Made by a program: the position numbers and the translations under genes | Shown: positions 1 to 7,266 of the stretch, in pieces | Position numbering within the stretch: position 1 is the first letter of the stretch | How the letters are laid out: each line of letters opens with the position of its first letter | DNA from: an uncultured Megasphaera sp. | GTDB taxonomy: Bacteria; Bacillota; Negativicutes; Veillonellales; Megasphaeraceae | Length of the DNA: 8,896 bases | Assembly: GCA_937895695.1 (NCBI GenBank) | Contig: CALBLM010000219.1 | Location: 1-8,896 of the forward strand | Direction of reading: 5' to 3' | Notes under the pieces: model-generated | What the model saw: the letters and a program-made list of their open reading frames with translations, nothing else | The model's database searches: none | What the model was told of the DNA's origin: nothing

Positions 1-1
1 T

Positions 2-262
2 GAAGGAACCGATGCCTGTATCCGCCGCGGCGGCATGCTGGGTCGCGAAAAGGCCGTCGTTGTTAAAGTGGCGAAACCTAATCAGGATGTACGGTTTGAT
101 GTACCGGCTGTCGGATTGACGACCATACAATCTATGATAGAAAGCGGTTGTACCGTACTGGCCATGGAAGCAGGACGGACGCTGTTTGTCGAACAGGATG
201 ACGTATTGAAGACAGCCAATGCCCATCATATTTGTATTTGTGCTGTCAATAAGACCTTTTAG
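2..262 (+). CDS. lpxI: UDP-2,3-diacylglucosamine diphosphatase LpxI, C-terminal part
   Basis: This is the 3' end of a gene whose start lies before the window; 86 codons are visible, read from base 2 to the TAG at 260-262. LpxI hydrolyses UDP-2,3-diacylglucosamine to 2,3-diacylglucosamine 1-phosphate (lipid X) and UMP at the inner membrane, the step before LpxB. Visible family features are EGTD near the left edge, followed by IRRGG, then VVKVAKPNQD and RFDVPAVG, then a glycine- and alanine-rich stretch (VLAMEAGRTL) typical of the C-terminal domain of LpxI (formerly DUF1009). From memory, the Asp of RFDVPAVG is near the catalytic Asp described for Caulobacter LpxI; I have not aligned them. The gene directly downstream is lpxB, the next enzyme of the pathway, which supports the call. 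An internal ATG at 35 is in frame but is not the start, because the frame is open and conserved upstream of it. LpxI replaces the unrelated LpxH of Gammaproteobacteria. Confidence 0.93.
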   Translation, partial: EGTDACIRRGGMLGREKAVVVKVAKPNQDVRFDVPAVGLTTIQSMIESGCTVLAMEAGRTLFVEQDDVLKTANAHHICICAVNKTF

Positions 263-267
263 TTTTT

Positions 268-272
268 GAGGT
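268..272 (+). promoter_or_regulatory. Ribosome binding site of lpxB
   Basis: GAGGT sits 8 bases before the ATG at 281 but only 2 bases before the in-frame ATG at 275. This favours 281 as the lpxB start. Confidence 0.6.
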
Positions 273-280
273 AGATGCAT

Positions 281-1423
281 ATGAAAATTATGTTTTCAGC
301 AGGTGAAGCATCGGGTGATATGCATGGTGCCAAGCTGGCAGAAATGATGAAACGGCAAGATCCGTCTGTCGAACTGATAGGCATGGGCGGAGAAAAGATG
401 GAAGAAGCGGGCGTGCGAATCGTATATGATATTAAAAACCTGGGATTCATTGGGGTAGGAGAAATTATACGAAAAATCCCGTTTTTTTTCCGTCTTCGCG
501 ATTTCCTGATACAGACGATGATAGACGAAAAGCCGGATGTATTGGTTTGTATTGACTACCCGGGATTTAATATGCGTCTCATCAAAAAAGCGAAAGAAGC
601 AGGCATTGCAGTTGTCTATTATATTTTGCCGACCATTTGGGCATGGCACAAAAGTCGGGGAAATACGATTGCCCAGTATACGGATTTAGCCATTTCCTTA
701 TTTCCGTTTGAAGCCAATATGTATCGAGACATGGGAACGAATGTCGTATATAAAGGGCATCCGCTAGTAGATACGGTTCATGCTGCGATGAGTCGGGACG
801 AAGCGATTTCTTACTTTGGATTAGACCCTCAAAAACAAACGGTCTTGTTGATGCCGGGAAGCCGCATGCAGGAAGTACAGGGATTGCTGCCAACGATGCT
901 GGCAGCAGCAGAAGAAATTCATCAAGCTGTACCGCAAGTACAGTTTTTGCTGCCTCGGGCATCGACGATTGAACGCAGTGTTTTAGAACAATTGATTGGC
1001 GAACGTCCTATTCCCATTCATATCGGAGATAGTCATGTCTATGATATGATGGCTGTCAGCACGGCAGCCATTGCCGCATCCGGTACAGCCACGTTGGAAA
1101 CAGCTTTAATGAGTCTGCCGACACTGCTCGTATACCGTGTGAGTCCGCTGACATACTGGCTGTCCAAACTTCTCGTTCATATTGATAATATTGGATTGCC
1201 AAATATTATCATGGGACGGCGGATTATGCCGGAACTGTGGCAGGATGACGTAAGGGCCGATCGTATTGCCGACATAGTCGTTCCTATGCTGACCGATACG
1301 GCACGGCACGACGCATTGCAAAAGGCCATGGCGGAAGTACGCAGTACGATGGGACCGGAAGGCGCAGTACAGCGTATTGCCGAAACGATATTAGAATTTG
1401 CTAAGGAGAAACATATTGAATGA
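281..1423 (+). CDS. lpxB: Lipid-A-disaccharide synthase LpxB
   Basis: LpxB is a peripheral inner-membrane glycosyltransferase (family GT19). It joins UDP-2,3-diacylglucosamine to lipid X, giving the tetra-acylated disaccharide 1-phosphate. The protein is 380 residues, the usual family length. Motifs include GEASGDMHGA at the N terminus, CIDYPGFN (Asp92), PTIWAWH, LFPFEANMY, KGHPLVD, PGSRMQEV (Arg195), SGTATLE (267-273) and IGLPNII near the C terminus. The 103-residue distance between Asp92 and Arg195 equals that between Asp98 and Arg201, which I recall as essential in characterised LpxB enzymes. I chose ATG 281 over ATG 275 because of ribosome binding site spacing and because MKIMFSAGEASGD matches the usual N terminus; 275 would add only Met-His. 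The gene begins 18 bases after lpxI, and its TGA overlaps the ATG of msbA (ATGA), which implies translational coupling. Confidence 0.97.
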   Translation: MKIMFSAGEASGDMHGAKLAEMMKRQDPSVELIGMGGEKMEEAGVRIVYDIKNLGFIGVGEIIRKIPFFFRLRDFLIQTMIDEKPDVLVCIDYPGFNMRLIKKAKEAGIAVVYYILPTIWAWHKSRGNTIAQYTDLAISLFPFEANMYRDMGTNVVYKGHPLVDTVHAAMSRDEAISYFGLDPQKQTVLLMPGSRMQEVQGLLPTMLAAAEEIHQAVPQVQFLLPRASTIERSVLEQLIGERPIPIHIGDSHVYDMMAVSTAAIAASGTATLETALMSLPTLLVYRVSPLTYWLSKLLVHIDNIGLPNIIMGRRIMPELWQDDVRADRIADIVVPMLTDTARHDALQKAMAEVRSTMGPEGAVQRIAETILEFAKEKHIE

Positions 1424-3180
1424 AAAAATATAACAGCTGGCAAAGCTACAGACGATTATTACGGTTTGTACTGCCCTATAAAAAACGGCTGGTTGCAGCC
1501 GTTATATGCATGGCTTTTTCGGGAGCCAGCAATGTCGTCGTTCCTTGGCTGATCAAAGACGTCATTGATAAAGTATTAGCCAATAAGGATACCGTGACAT
1601 TAAACTTGATTGTCATTGGTATTTTAGTATTGTTTTTGTTCCGCGGCTTTTTCTATTTTGGTGAACGATATTTAATGAGCTTTGTCGGACAAAAAATTGT
1701 CAACGATATTCGGGAAAAATTATACCGCCATTTGCAGACATTATCCTTGTCGTATTTTGATCGACGCAAAACCGGCAATATCATGAGTAACCTGACCAAT
1801 GATGTTTCGGCGTTGCAGACGGCGATTGCCGGCAATTTAATTTCCTTTGTCCAGGAAGCTGTTATTTTAGCAGGGTCGTTGGTTTCCATGTTTGCCTTAT
1901 ATTGGAAGTTGACGCTCCTTACACTGGTCATTGTTCCCCTTGTCGTCGTTACGATTAATTTCTTTGGCGGCAGACTGCGTAAAGCCGGCCATGATGTACA
2001 AGGCAAAATGGCAGATATTACGGCGCTGCTCGAAGAAGCCATTTCAGGGATTCGTATTATTCGCTCTTTTAATCGGGAAGATTTTGAAATCAAACGGTTT
2101 GTCGTACAAAATGATAAGAACTTTTGGGCTTTGATGACGACGACGAAACTGACTTCCATGCTTACGCCATTTATTCAGTTTTTTGCAGCCATTGCCGTTA
2201 CCGGAATTATTTGGTACGGCGGCATGAGTGTTATTGAAGGCAAAATGACAGCCGGTGCATTGATTGCGTTTTTAATTTATGCGATTAATTTGGCAAACCC
2301 TGTACGGCGTATCAGTGAAATTTATGGCGATATTCAAAAATCTTTAGCTGCCGCGGACCGCGTATTTGAAACACTGGATACGGTGCCGGAAGTACAAGAA
2401 AAGAAAAATGCCATCGCCCTTCCCAAAGTGCAGGGACACATTGTATTTGATCATGTATCTTTTGCCTATGATAAAGATCATGAAGCGTTAACCGATTTTA
2501 ATTTGGAAGTTAAACCGGGTCAGGTCGTCGCATTGGTCGGCCCCAGTGGTGCCGGCAAATCGACGGTTGCCAATTTGCTGCCCCGTTTTTATGACATAAC
2601 CGGCGGTAAACTGACGATTGACGGTGTGAATATTCAAGATGTTACGTTTTCATCACTGCGTCAGCAGATTGGTTTAGTGCCACAGGAAACGATGCTGTTT
2701 AATGCCAGTGTGCGCGATAATATTTTATACGGCCGCTTGGATGCATCGGAAGAAGAAGTGATCGCAGCAGCAAAAGCTGCTAATGCCCATGAATTTATCA
2801 TGGCTCTTCCGCATGGATATGATACCCATGTCGGCGATCGCGGCAACGCCTTGTCCGGCGGACAACGCCAGCGGATTGCTATTGCCAGAGCGATTTTAAA
2901 AAATCCGCAAATTTTGATTTTGGATGAAGCCACATCCGCATTGGATACAGAAAGTGAAAAAATTGTGCAGGCTGCATTGGATCGGCTGATGGAAGGCAGA
3001 ACAGCCGTTGTCATTGCCCATCGATTGAGTACGGTTCGAGATGCCGACGATATTGTCGTTATCGATCATGGTAAAATTGTAGAAGAAGGAACGCATACGG
3101 AACTGTTGGCGAAGAATGGATTATATGCCAGCTTATATGCCGTTCAGTTTAAGGATAAAGCAGAAGGACGCGAGGAATGA
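1420..3180 (+). CDS. msbA: Lipid A export ABC transporter MsbA (fused permease and ATPase)
   Basis: This is a homodimeric half-transporter that flips the lipid A core from the inner to the outer leaflet of the inner membrane using ATP. At 586 residues it is close to E. coli MsbA (582). Six hydrophobic segments lie near residues 23-45, 60-80, 138-160, 163-182, 250-268 and 276-294. The nucleotide-binding domain follows with A-loop Tyr350, Walker A GPSGAGKST (374-382), Q-loop Gln422, signature LSGGQRQR (478-485), Walker B ILILDE ending at Glu503, D-loop SALD and H-loop His534. All catalytic elements are intact. AAGGAG at 1403-1408 lies 11 bases upstream of the start, and the ATG overlaps the lpxB stop by 4 bases. 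The ABC family is large and sequence alone does not define the substrate; the position between lpxB and waaA/lpxK is what makes MsbA the best name (E. coli also pairs msbA with lpxK). Confidence 0.92.
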   Translation: MKKYNSWQSYRRLLRFVLPYKKRLVAAVICMAFSGASNVVVPWLIKDVIDKVLANKDTVTLNLIVIGILVLFLFRGFFYFGERYLMSFVGQKIVNDIREKLYRHLQTLSLSYFDRRKTGNIMSNLTNDVSALQTAIAGNLISFVQEAVILAGSLVSMFALYWKLTLLTLVIVPLVVVTINFFGGRLRKAGHDVQGKMADITALLEEAISGIRIIRSFNREDFEIKRFVVQNDKNFWALMTTTKLTSMLTPFIQFFAAIAVTGIIWYGGMSVIEGKMTAGALIAFLIYAINLANPVRRISEIYGDIQKSLAAADRVFETLDTVPEVQEKKNAIALPKVQGHIVFDHVSFAYDKDHEALTDFNLEVKPGQVVALVGPSGAGKSTVANLLPRFYDITGGKLTIDGVNIQDVTFSSLRQQIGLVPQETMLFNASVRDNILYGRLDASEEEVIAAAKAANAHEFIMALPHGYDTHVGDRGNALSGGQRQRIAIARAILKNPQILILDEATSALDTESEKIVQAALDRLMEGRTAVVIAHRLSTVRDADDIVVIDHGKIVEEGTHTELLAKNGLYASLYAVQFKDKAEGREE

Positions 3181-4508
3181 AAACAAATTTAAAATCACAT
3201 CCGATGTACTGGCTGTATAATATGCTATTGCTCGTGTATTGGGCGATTCTGATTCCACAGCTGATTTACCGTTTGATTCGTGAAGAAGGGTTTTATCAGC
3301 GAATTAAACAAAGCATTGGATTTTTGCCGGATGATTTAAAAGAAAAAATATCGAATCGCCACGCAATTTGGGTACATGCCGCATCGGTTGGGGAAATTGT
3401 GGCAGCCAGTCCGATTGTTCGTGAAATGCGAAAGACCCATCCGAATGAAGTCATTATTGTGTCAGTCGTTACGGCAACAGGATTTCGTATGGCCCATCAA
3501 ATCATCAAAGGGGCAGACGGCATTTTGTATTTTCCCTTGGATTTGCCCTATTTGACGAATCGTATTTTGACGATTGTCAAACCGCAGGCTATTGTATTGG
3601 TAGAAACAGAAATTTGGCCGAATTTTTTGCGTATTGCTGCAGATAAACACATTCCCGTTATGATGATGAATGGCCGCATTAGCCAGCGCAGTGCCGTACG
3701 GTATCGACTGATTACGTTTTTTACGCGAAAAGTACTTTCGACGATTCGTATGTTTTGCATGCAAAGCCGTTTGGATGCTCAATACATTATTGATATCGGT
3801 GCCGATCCCAATAAAGTCATTGTAACGGGCAATACGAAATACGATCAGACATACGGTATTGTCACAGAAGAAGAAAAGAAACGATTTCTTAAAGAACTGG
3901 GATTTGCCGAAGGAACCTATCCGATTATGATTGCCGGTAGTACCCATAAAGGTGAAAATGGTGCCGTCTATAAAGCCTTTAGCAAGGTACGAGAACATTT
4001 TCCCCAAGCCAAATTAATTATTGCGCCGCGATATATTTATCAGGCCGATTTGATTATGGATGAAGGCGTCAAGCATGATGTCGTCATGGTCAAACGAAGC
4101 GACATGAAAGCCGGCAAGCCCGTACACAAGTCGTATGATGGCGTCATTCTCGATACGATTGGCGAGCTGGGCCGTGTCTATAGCTTGGGCGATCTGATTT
4201 TTGTCGGCGGTAGCTTGGCCCATATTGGCGGTCATAATATTTTGGAACCGGCAGCCCATGGCAAACCGATTATCGTCGGGCCGAATATGTTTAACTTCGT
4301 CGAAATTTTTGATTTGCTCAGCAGTCGCGGGGCGTGTGTTATGGTCAAAAATGAAGACGAATTCGTAGATACTTGTCTGGATATTTTGATACATAAAGAC
4401 AAAGCCGAAGCGATGAAACGCAGCTGTTTGGAAGTCGTCAAGGAAAATCAAGGTGCTACGAAGAAAAATTTAGATGAATTGCAGCAGTTGCTGCAGGGAG
4501 ATTATTAG
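3177..4508 (+). CDS. waaA: 3-deoxy-D-manno-octulosonic acid transferase WaaA (KdtA)
   Basis: WaaA is a GT30 glycosyltransferase that moves Kdo from CMP-Kdo onto lipid IVA at the cytoplasmic face of the inner membrane. It has 443 residues, slightly longer than the ~425 of E. coli. A hydrophobic N-terminal stretch (about residues 11-30) is the expected membrane anchor. WVHAASVGE carries Glu73, at the position of the general base of the family. Further motifs are YFPLDLP, ETEIWPN (143-149), NGRIS, GNTKYD, GSTHKGE (254-260), GELGRVYSLGD and the nucleotide-sugar site GGSLAHIGGHNILEP (344-358). The start overlaps the msbA stop by 4 bases (ATGA), with AAGGA at 3164-3168 placed 8 bases upstream. Whether it adds one, two or more Kdo residues cannot be read from the sequence. 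Confidence 0.96.
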   Translation: MKTNLKSHPMYWLYNMLLLVYWAILIPQLIYRLIREEGFYQRIKQSIGFLPDDLKEKISNRHAIWVHAASVGEIVAASPIVREMRKTHPNEVIIVSVVTATGFRMAHQIIKGADGILYFPLDLPYLTNRILTIVKPQAIVLVETEIWPNFLRIAADKHIPVMMMNGRISQRSAVRYRLITFFTRKVLSTIRMFCMQSRLDAQYIIDIGADPNKVIVTGNTKYDQTYGIVTEEEKKRFLKELGFAEGTYPIMIAGSTHKGENGAVYKAFSKVREHFPQAKLIIAPRYIYQADLIMDEGVKHDVVMVKRSDMKAGKPVHKSYDGVILDTIGELGRVYSLGDLIFVGGSLAHIGGHNILEPAAHGKPIIVGPNMFNFVEIFDLLSSRGACVMVKNEDEFVDTCLDILIHKDKAEAMKRSCLEVVKENQGATKKNLDELQQLLQGDY

Positions 4509-4509
4509 T

Positions 4510-4513
4510 GGAG
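4510..4513 (+). promoter_or_regulatory. Ribosome binding site of lpxK
   Basis: GGAG, just after the waaA stop, lies 8 bases before the ATG at 4522. It decides against the upstream in-frame ATG at 4474, which lies inside waaA and has no comparable site. Confidence 0.55.
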
Positions 4514-4521
4514 ATGATTCC

Positions 4522-5658
4522 ATGTCGTTGCGTACAAAACTGGCAGCGTATTTCCTATATTTGATGCAGGATACGCCCCATCATGGGATAGATACATGGG
4601 TATTAAAGCTGTTGGAATGGGCTTCGTTTGCCTATCAAAAAGGCGTAGAAAAAACATATGCGTCCTATGCAAACCATCCGCAGAAACAGACGAAACTCGC
4701 TGCCAAGGTTATCAGCTTGGGAAATATAACCGTTGGTGGTACCGGAAAAACGCCGATGGCGTGTTTTTTAGCGCGCTATTTGCAGCACCAGGGATTTCGC
4801 ACGGCCCTTTTGAATCGAGGCTATCGCTCCGAAAAAGAAGACCAAGCGGCGGTGATGTCCGATGGCGAGCATATTTTACTTACCGCAGCCGTTGGCGGTG
4901 ATGAAGCCTGTCTGATGGCACGGAGCCTGCCGGGAATTCCTGTGTTGGTAGGTCGCAAGCGAAGCCGCAGCGGTCAGTTGGCGGTGGATATGTTCCATTC
5001 GCAAGTGTTGGTGTTGGATGATGGATTTCAGCATTGGCAGCTGCATCGGGATTTAGATATTGTGTTGATTGACGGAACAAATCCCTTTGGTAATGGCTAT
5101 CTGCTGCCACGGGGGATTTTGCGCGAACCTTTAGCGCAGCTGCAACGAGCGGGCTTGATTATTATTACCAAGGCGGATTTGGTAGATGCCCAACAGTTGG
5201 ACCATATTTATGAGACCGTTCGCCGCTATCATCCCCAGGTGCCGATAGCACAGGCTGTACATCGGCCGCGATGGTGTATTTCCTTTGCGGATTGGAACAG
5301 TTTAGCGACACGGACGGCTTGTCCTGCGTTGCCACACAGTCAGGCAGTTATCGCCGTATCGGCCCTAGGCAATCCGGCATCTTTTGAAGATACGATTCGC
5401 TCGTTTGGATACACCGTGACCGATACGATGCGGTACGACGATCATTATCAGTACAGCCAGGCTGATTTGGCCGCCATGGCACAAAAAGCACAGGAACAGA
5501 ACGCGGTGTTAGTTACGACAGAAAAAGATGCCGTTAAAATGGATGCGGCGTATATAGCGGCCCATGACGTGCCATTGTACGTATTGGGCATTGAGATTGA
5601 AATTATAAAAGGAAAACAAGAAATAGATGACGTATTGCAACACGTCTTAGGAGGGTAA
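4522..5658 (+). CDS. lpxK: Tetraacyldisaccharide 4'-kinase LpxK
   Basis: LpxK phosphorylates the 4' position of the lipid A disaccharide with ATP, giving lipid IVA, the acceptor for WaaA. A hydrophobic and aromatic N-terminal region, the membrane-association part, precedes the P-loop GNITVGGTGKTP (67-78). The family motif LDDGFQH lies at 165-171; its Asp pair (166, 167) corresponds to the Mg/active-site acidic residues of the family. FGNGYLLPRGILREP and TTEKDAVK are also typical. With 378 residues it is clearly longer than E. coli LpxK (328), with about 14 extra residues before the P-loop. ATG 4522 was chosen for its ribosome binding site; starting at 4474 would add 16 residues (MNCSSCCREI...) that are just waaA read in another frame. 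It follows waaA by 13 bases and ends 3 bases before kdsB. Confidence 0.95.
   Translation: MSLRTKLAAYFLYLMQDTPHHGIDTWVLKLLEWASFAYQKGVEKTYASYANHPQKQTKLAAKVISLGNITVGGTGKTPMACFLARYLQHQGFRTALLNRGYRSEKEDQAAVMSDGEHILLTAAVGGDEACLMARSLPGIPVLVGRKRSRSGQLAVDMFHSQVLVLDDGFQHWQLHRDLDIVLIDGTNPFGNGYLLPRGILREPLAQLQRAGLIIITKADLVDAQQLDHIYETVRRYHPQVPIAQAVHRPRWCISFADWNSLATRTACPALPHSQAVIAVSALGNPASFEDTIRSFGYTVTDTMRYDDHYQYSQADLAAMAQKAQEQNAVLVTTEKDAVKMDAAYIAAHDVPLYVLGIEIEIIKGKQEIDDVLQHVLGG
5649..5654 (+). promoter_or_regulatory. Strong ribosome binding site of kdsB
   Basis: A consensus AGGAGG lies inside the last codons of lpxK, 7 bases before the kdsB ATG at 5662. It is the strongest ribosome binding site in the window. 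Confidence 0.7.
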
Positions 5659-5661
5659 ACG

Positions 5662-6402
5662 ATGAATTTTGTATGCATTATTCCGTCACGATATGCTTCG
5701 ACACGGCTGCCGGGAAAACCGTTGTGTGATATTGCAGGGAAACCAATGGTACAGCGCGTATACGAACAAGCTGCTAAAGCGAGCAAGCTGTCGCAGGTTG
5801 TCGTAGCAGTTGATAATCCGAAAGTATATGACACAGTGGTTACTTTTGGCGGTCATGCAGTCATGACGCGGGAAGATCATGCCAATGGGACTGACCGACT
5901 GGCAGAAGCAGTAGAACATTTTCCTGATGCCGATGTAATTGTCAATGTGCAAGGCGATGAACCGCTGATTGCACCGGATGTCATCGATGCATTGTGCCAG
6001 GCCTTTGAAGACGAACCGCAGCTGACGATGGCGACAGTCGCTACGCCGCTGGCAAAGGACGAATATGACGATCCCAGTGCCGTCAAAGTCGTACTCAACC
6101 GTCATGGTGAAGCCATGTATTTTTCCCGTTCTTTAATTCCCTATCCGCGTAATGCCTATGAAGGTATCTTAAAACCGTATAAACATATCGGTATTTATGC
6201 CTATCGGCGCGACTTTTTGCTGCAGTATGCCAGCATGGCACAGACGCCGGCAGAACAAGTGGAATCACTGGAACAGTTGCGAGTTCTGGAAAACGGATAT
6301 AAGATAAAAGTAATCACGACGAATCATCAGTTTATCGGGATTGATACGCCCGAAGATTTAATCCATATTCGAAACTATTTTGCTGAAAAAGGAGATATAT
6401 AA
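5662..6402 (+). CDS. kdsB: 3-deoxy-manno-octulosonate cytidylyltransferase KdsB (CMP-Kdo synthetase)
   Basis: KdsB activates Kdo with CTP to CMP-Kdo, the donor used by WaaA, in the cytoplasm. Its 246 residues are the standard length. The N-terminal nucleotide-binding signature IPSRYASTRLPGKPL occupies residues 7-20. It is followed by HANGTDRLAEA, the metal-binding VQGDEPLI (Asp99), a YFSRSLIPYPR segment, KHIGIYAYRRDFL, ESLEQLRVLENG and a C-terminal GIDTPEDL (Asp228), where the second metal-binding Asp is expected. Nothing is missing. The gene starts 3 bases after lpxK, and its TAA shares one base with the ATG of kdsA (TAATG). Confidence 0.97.
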   Translation: MNFVCIIPSRYASTRLPGKPLCDIAGKPMVQRVYEQAAKASKLSQVVVAVDNPKVYDTVVTFGGHAVMTREDHANGTDRLAEAVEHFPDADVIVNVQGDEPLIAPDVIDALCQAFEDEPQLTMATVATPLAKDEYDDPSAVKVVLNRHGEAMYFSRSLIPYPRNAYEGILKPYKHIGIYAYRRDFLLQYASMAQTPAEQVESLEQLRVLENGYKIKVITTNHQFIGIDTPEDLIHIRNYFAEKGDI

Positions 6403-7250
6403 TGGAACAGGTAAAATCCGTAACGATTGGTAATCAGACCGTTGGTGGCGATGGCAAGCTCTTTGTTATGGCTGGTCCTTGCGTGATTGAAGATCCTGAT
6501 CGTATTTTAAAAATCGGTCAGGAAATGAAACGCATTTGCGAAAAATTAGGCGTTACCTATATTTTTAAAGCGTCATACGATAAAGCCAACCGTTCATCGT
6601 ACAAATCCTTCCGCGGCCCGGGACTGGTCGAAGGACTGAAGATATTAAAAGAAATTAAGGAAGAATTGCAAGTGCCGGTGATTAGCGATGTCCATTCGGT
6701 GGAACAAGTAGAACCGGCAGCGGAAGTGCTGGATGTCTTGCAGATTCCGGCATTCCTCTGCCGTCAAACGGACTTACTGGAAGCAGCTGCCAAAACGGGT
6801 AAATGCGTCAGCGTCAAAAAGGGACAATTTATGGCACCGTCGGACATGAAAAACGTATTGGAAAAAATGTCCCATCTTGGCAATGAAAATCTGATGTTGA
6901 CTGAACGAGGATTCAGCCTGGGGTATCATAATTTGGTCGTCGATATGCGCAGTTTCCCCATTATGCGCAGCTTTGGCTATCCTGTCGTCTTTGATGCGAC
7001 GCACAGTGTGCAGCTGCCAGGTGGGGCAGGTACGTCCTCATCGGGACAGCGTCAGTATATTGGCAATTTGGCACGGGCTGCAGCCGGTGCCGGCATAGAC
7101 GGCGTATTCATGGAAGTCCATGACAATCCGGCAGAAGCCTTGTGTGACGGACCGAATATGCTGTATGTATCGCAAGTAGAAGCGGTACTGCGTGATATGA
7201 TTGCCATTAACGAAATTACCCAAAAGAGCGTCAGCACAGCAAAAGAATAG
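6402..7250 (+). CDS. kdsA: 3-deoxy-8-phosphooctulonate synthase KdsA, metal-dependent type
   Basis: KdsA condenses phosphoenolpyruvate with D-arabinose 5-phosphate to Kdo 8-phosphate in the cytoplasm. It is a 282-residue TIM barrel. Motifs are AGPCVIED, FKASYDKANRSSYKSFRGPG, PAFLCRQTDLL, VKKGQFMAP, LTERG, FDATHSVQLPGG and a GVFMEVHDNP segment. Cys27, His201, Glu238 and Asp249 are spaced 174, 37 and 11 residues apart, exactly like the metal ligands Cys11, His185, Glu222 and Asp233 of Aquifex KdsA. This marks a class II, divalent-metal-dependent enzyme rather than the metal-independent E. coli type, which has Asn in place of the Cys. The start shares one base with the kdsB stop, and AAGGAG lies 7 bases upstream. 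The next gene makes its arabinose 5-phosphate substrate. Confidence 0.97.
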   Translation: MEQVKSVTIGNQTVGGDGKLFVMAGPCVIEDPDRILKIGQEMKRICEKLGVTYIFKASYDKANRSSYKSFRGPGLVEGLKILKEIKEELQVPVISDVHSVEQVEPAAEVLDVLQIPAFLCRQTDLLEAAAKTGKCVSVKKGQFMAPSDMKNVLEKMSHLGNENLMLTERGFSLGYHNLVVDMRSFPIMRSFGYPVVFDATHSVQLPGGAGTSSSGQRQYIGNLARAAAGAGIDGVFMEVHDNPAEALCDGPNMLYVSQVEAVLRDMIAINEITQKSVSTAKE

Positions 7251-7254
7251 GTTA

Positions 7255-7260
7255 GAGGTG
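7255..7260 (+). promoter_or_regulatory. Ribosome binding site of kdsD
   Basis: GAGGTG lies 6 bases before ATG 7267. It places the kdsD start after the kdsA stop rather than at the in-frame ATG 7201 inside kdsA. Confidence 0.6.
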
Positions 7261-7266
7261 AGTGGA

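Noticed and set aside
263..280. A possible promoter or terminator in the lpxI-lpxB gap (TTTTT at 263-267)
   Set aside because: No stem precedes the T-run and no -35/-10 pair is evident; the gap is only large enough for the lpxB ribosome binding site.
1653..2159. A 168-codon open frame on the minus strand inside msbA
   Set aside because: It is antisense to the transmembrane domain of MsbA, with low-complexity Ser/Thr/Lys composition and no family resemblance.
2766..2781. A 6-bp hairpin (AGCAGC-AAAA-GCTGCT) inside msbA
   Set aside because: It results from consecutive Ala/Lys codons in the conserved nucleotide-binding domain, has no T-run, and is far from any gene boundary.
3462..4007. A 181-codon open frame on the minus strand inside waaA
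   Set aside because: It lies wholly opposite a strongly conserved glycosyltransferase, has no recognisable motif or plausible ribosome binding site, and is best explained by the codon bias of waaA.
4474..4521. A Cys-rich N-terminal extension of LpxK (MNCSSCCREI...)
   Set aside because: It is the waaA 3' end read in another frame; no ribosome binding site supports ATG 4474, whereas 4522 has one at good spacing.
7201..7266. A 22-residue N-terminal extension of KdsD
   Set aside because: It overlaps the kdsA coding sequence, does not resemble the KdsD N terminus, and ATG 7267 has its own ribosome binding site.
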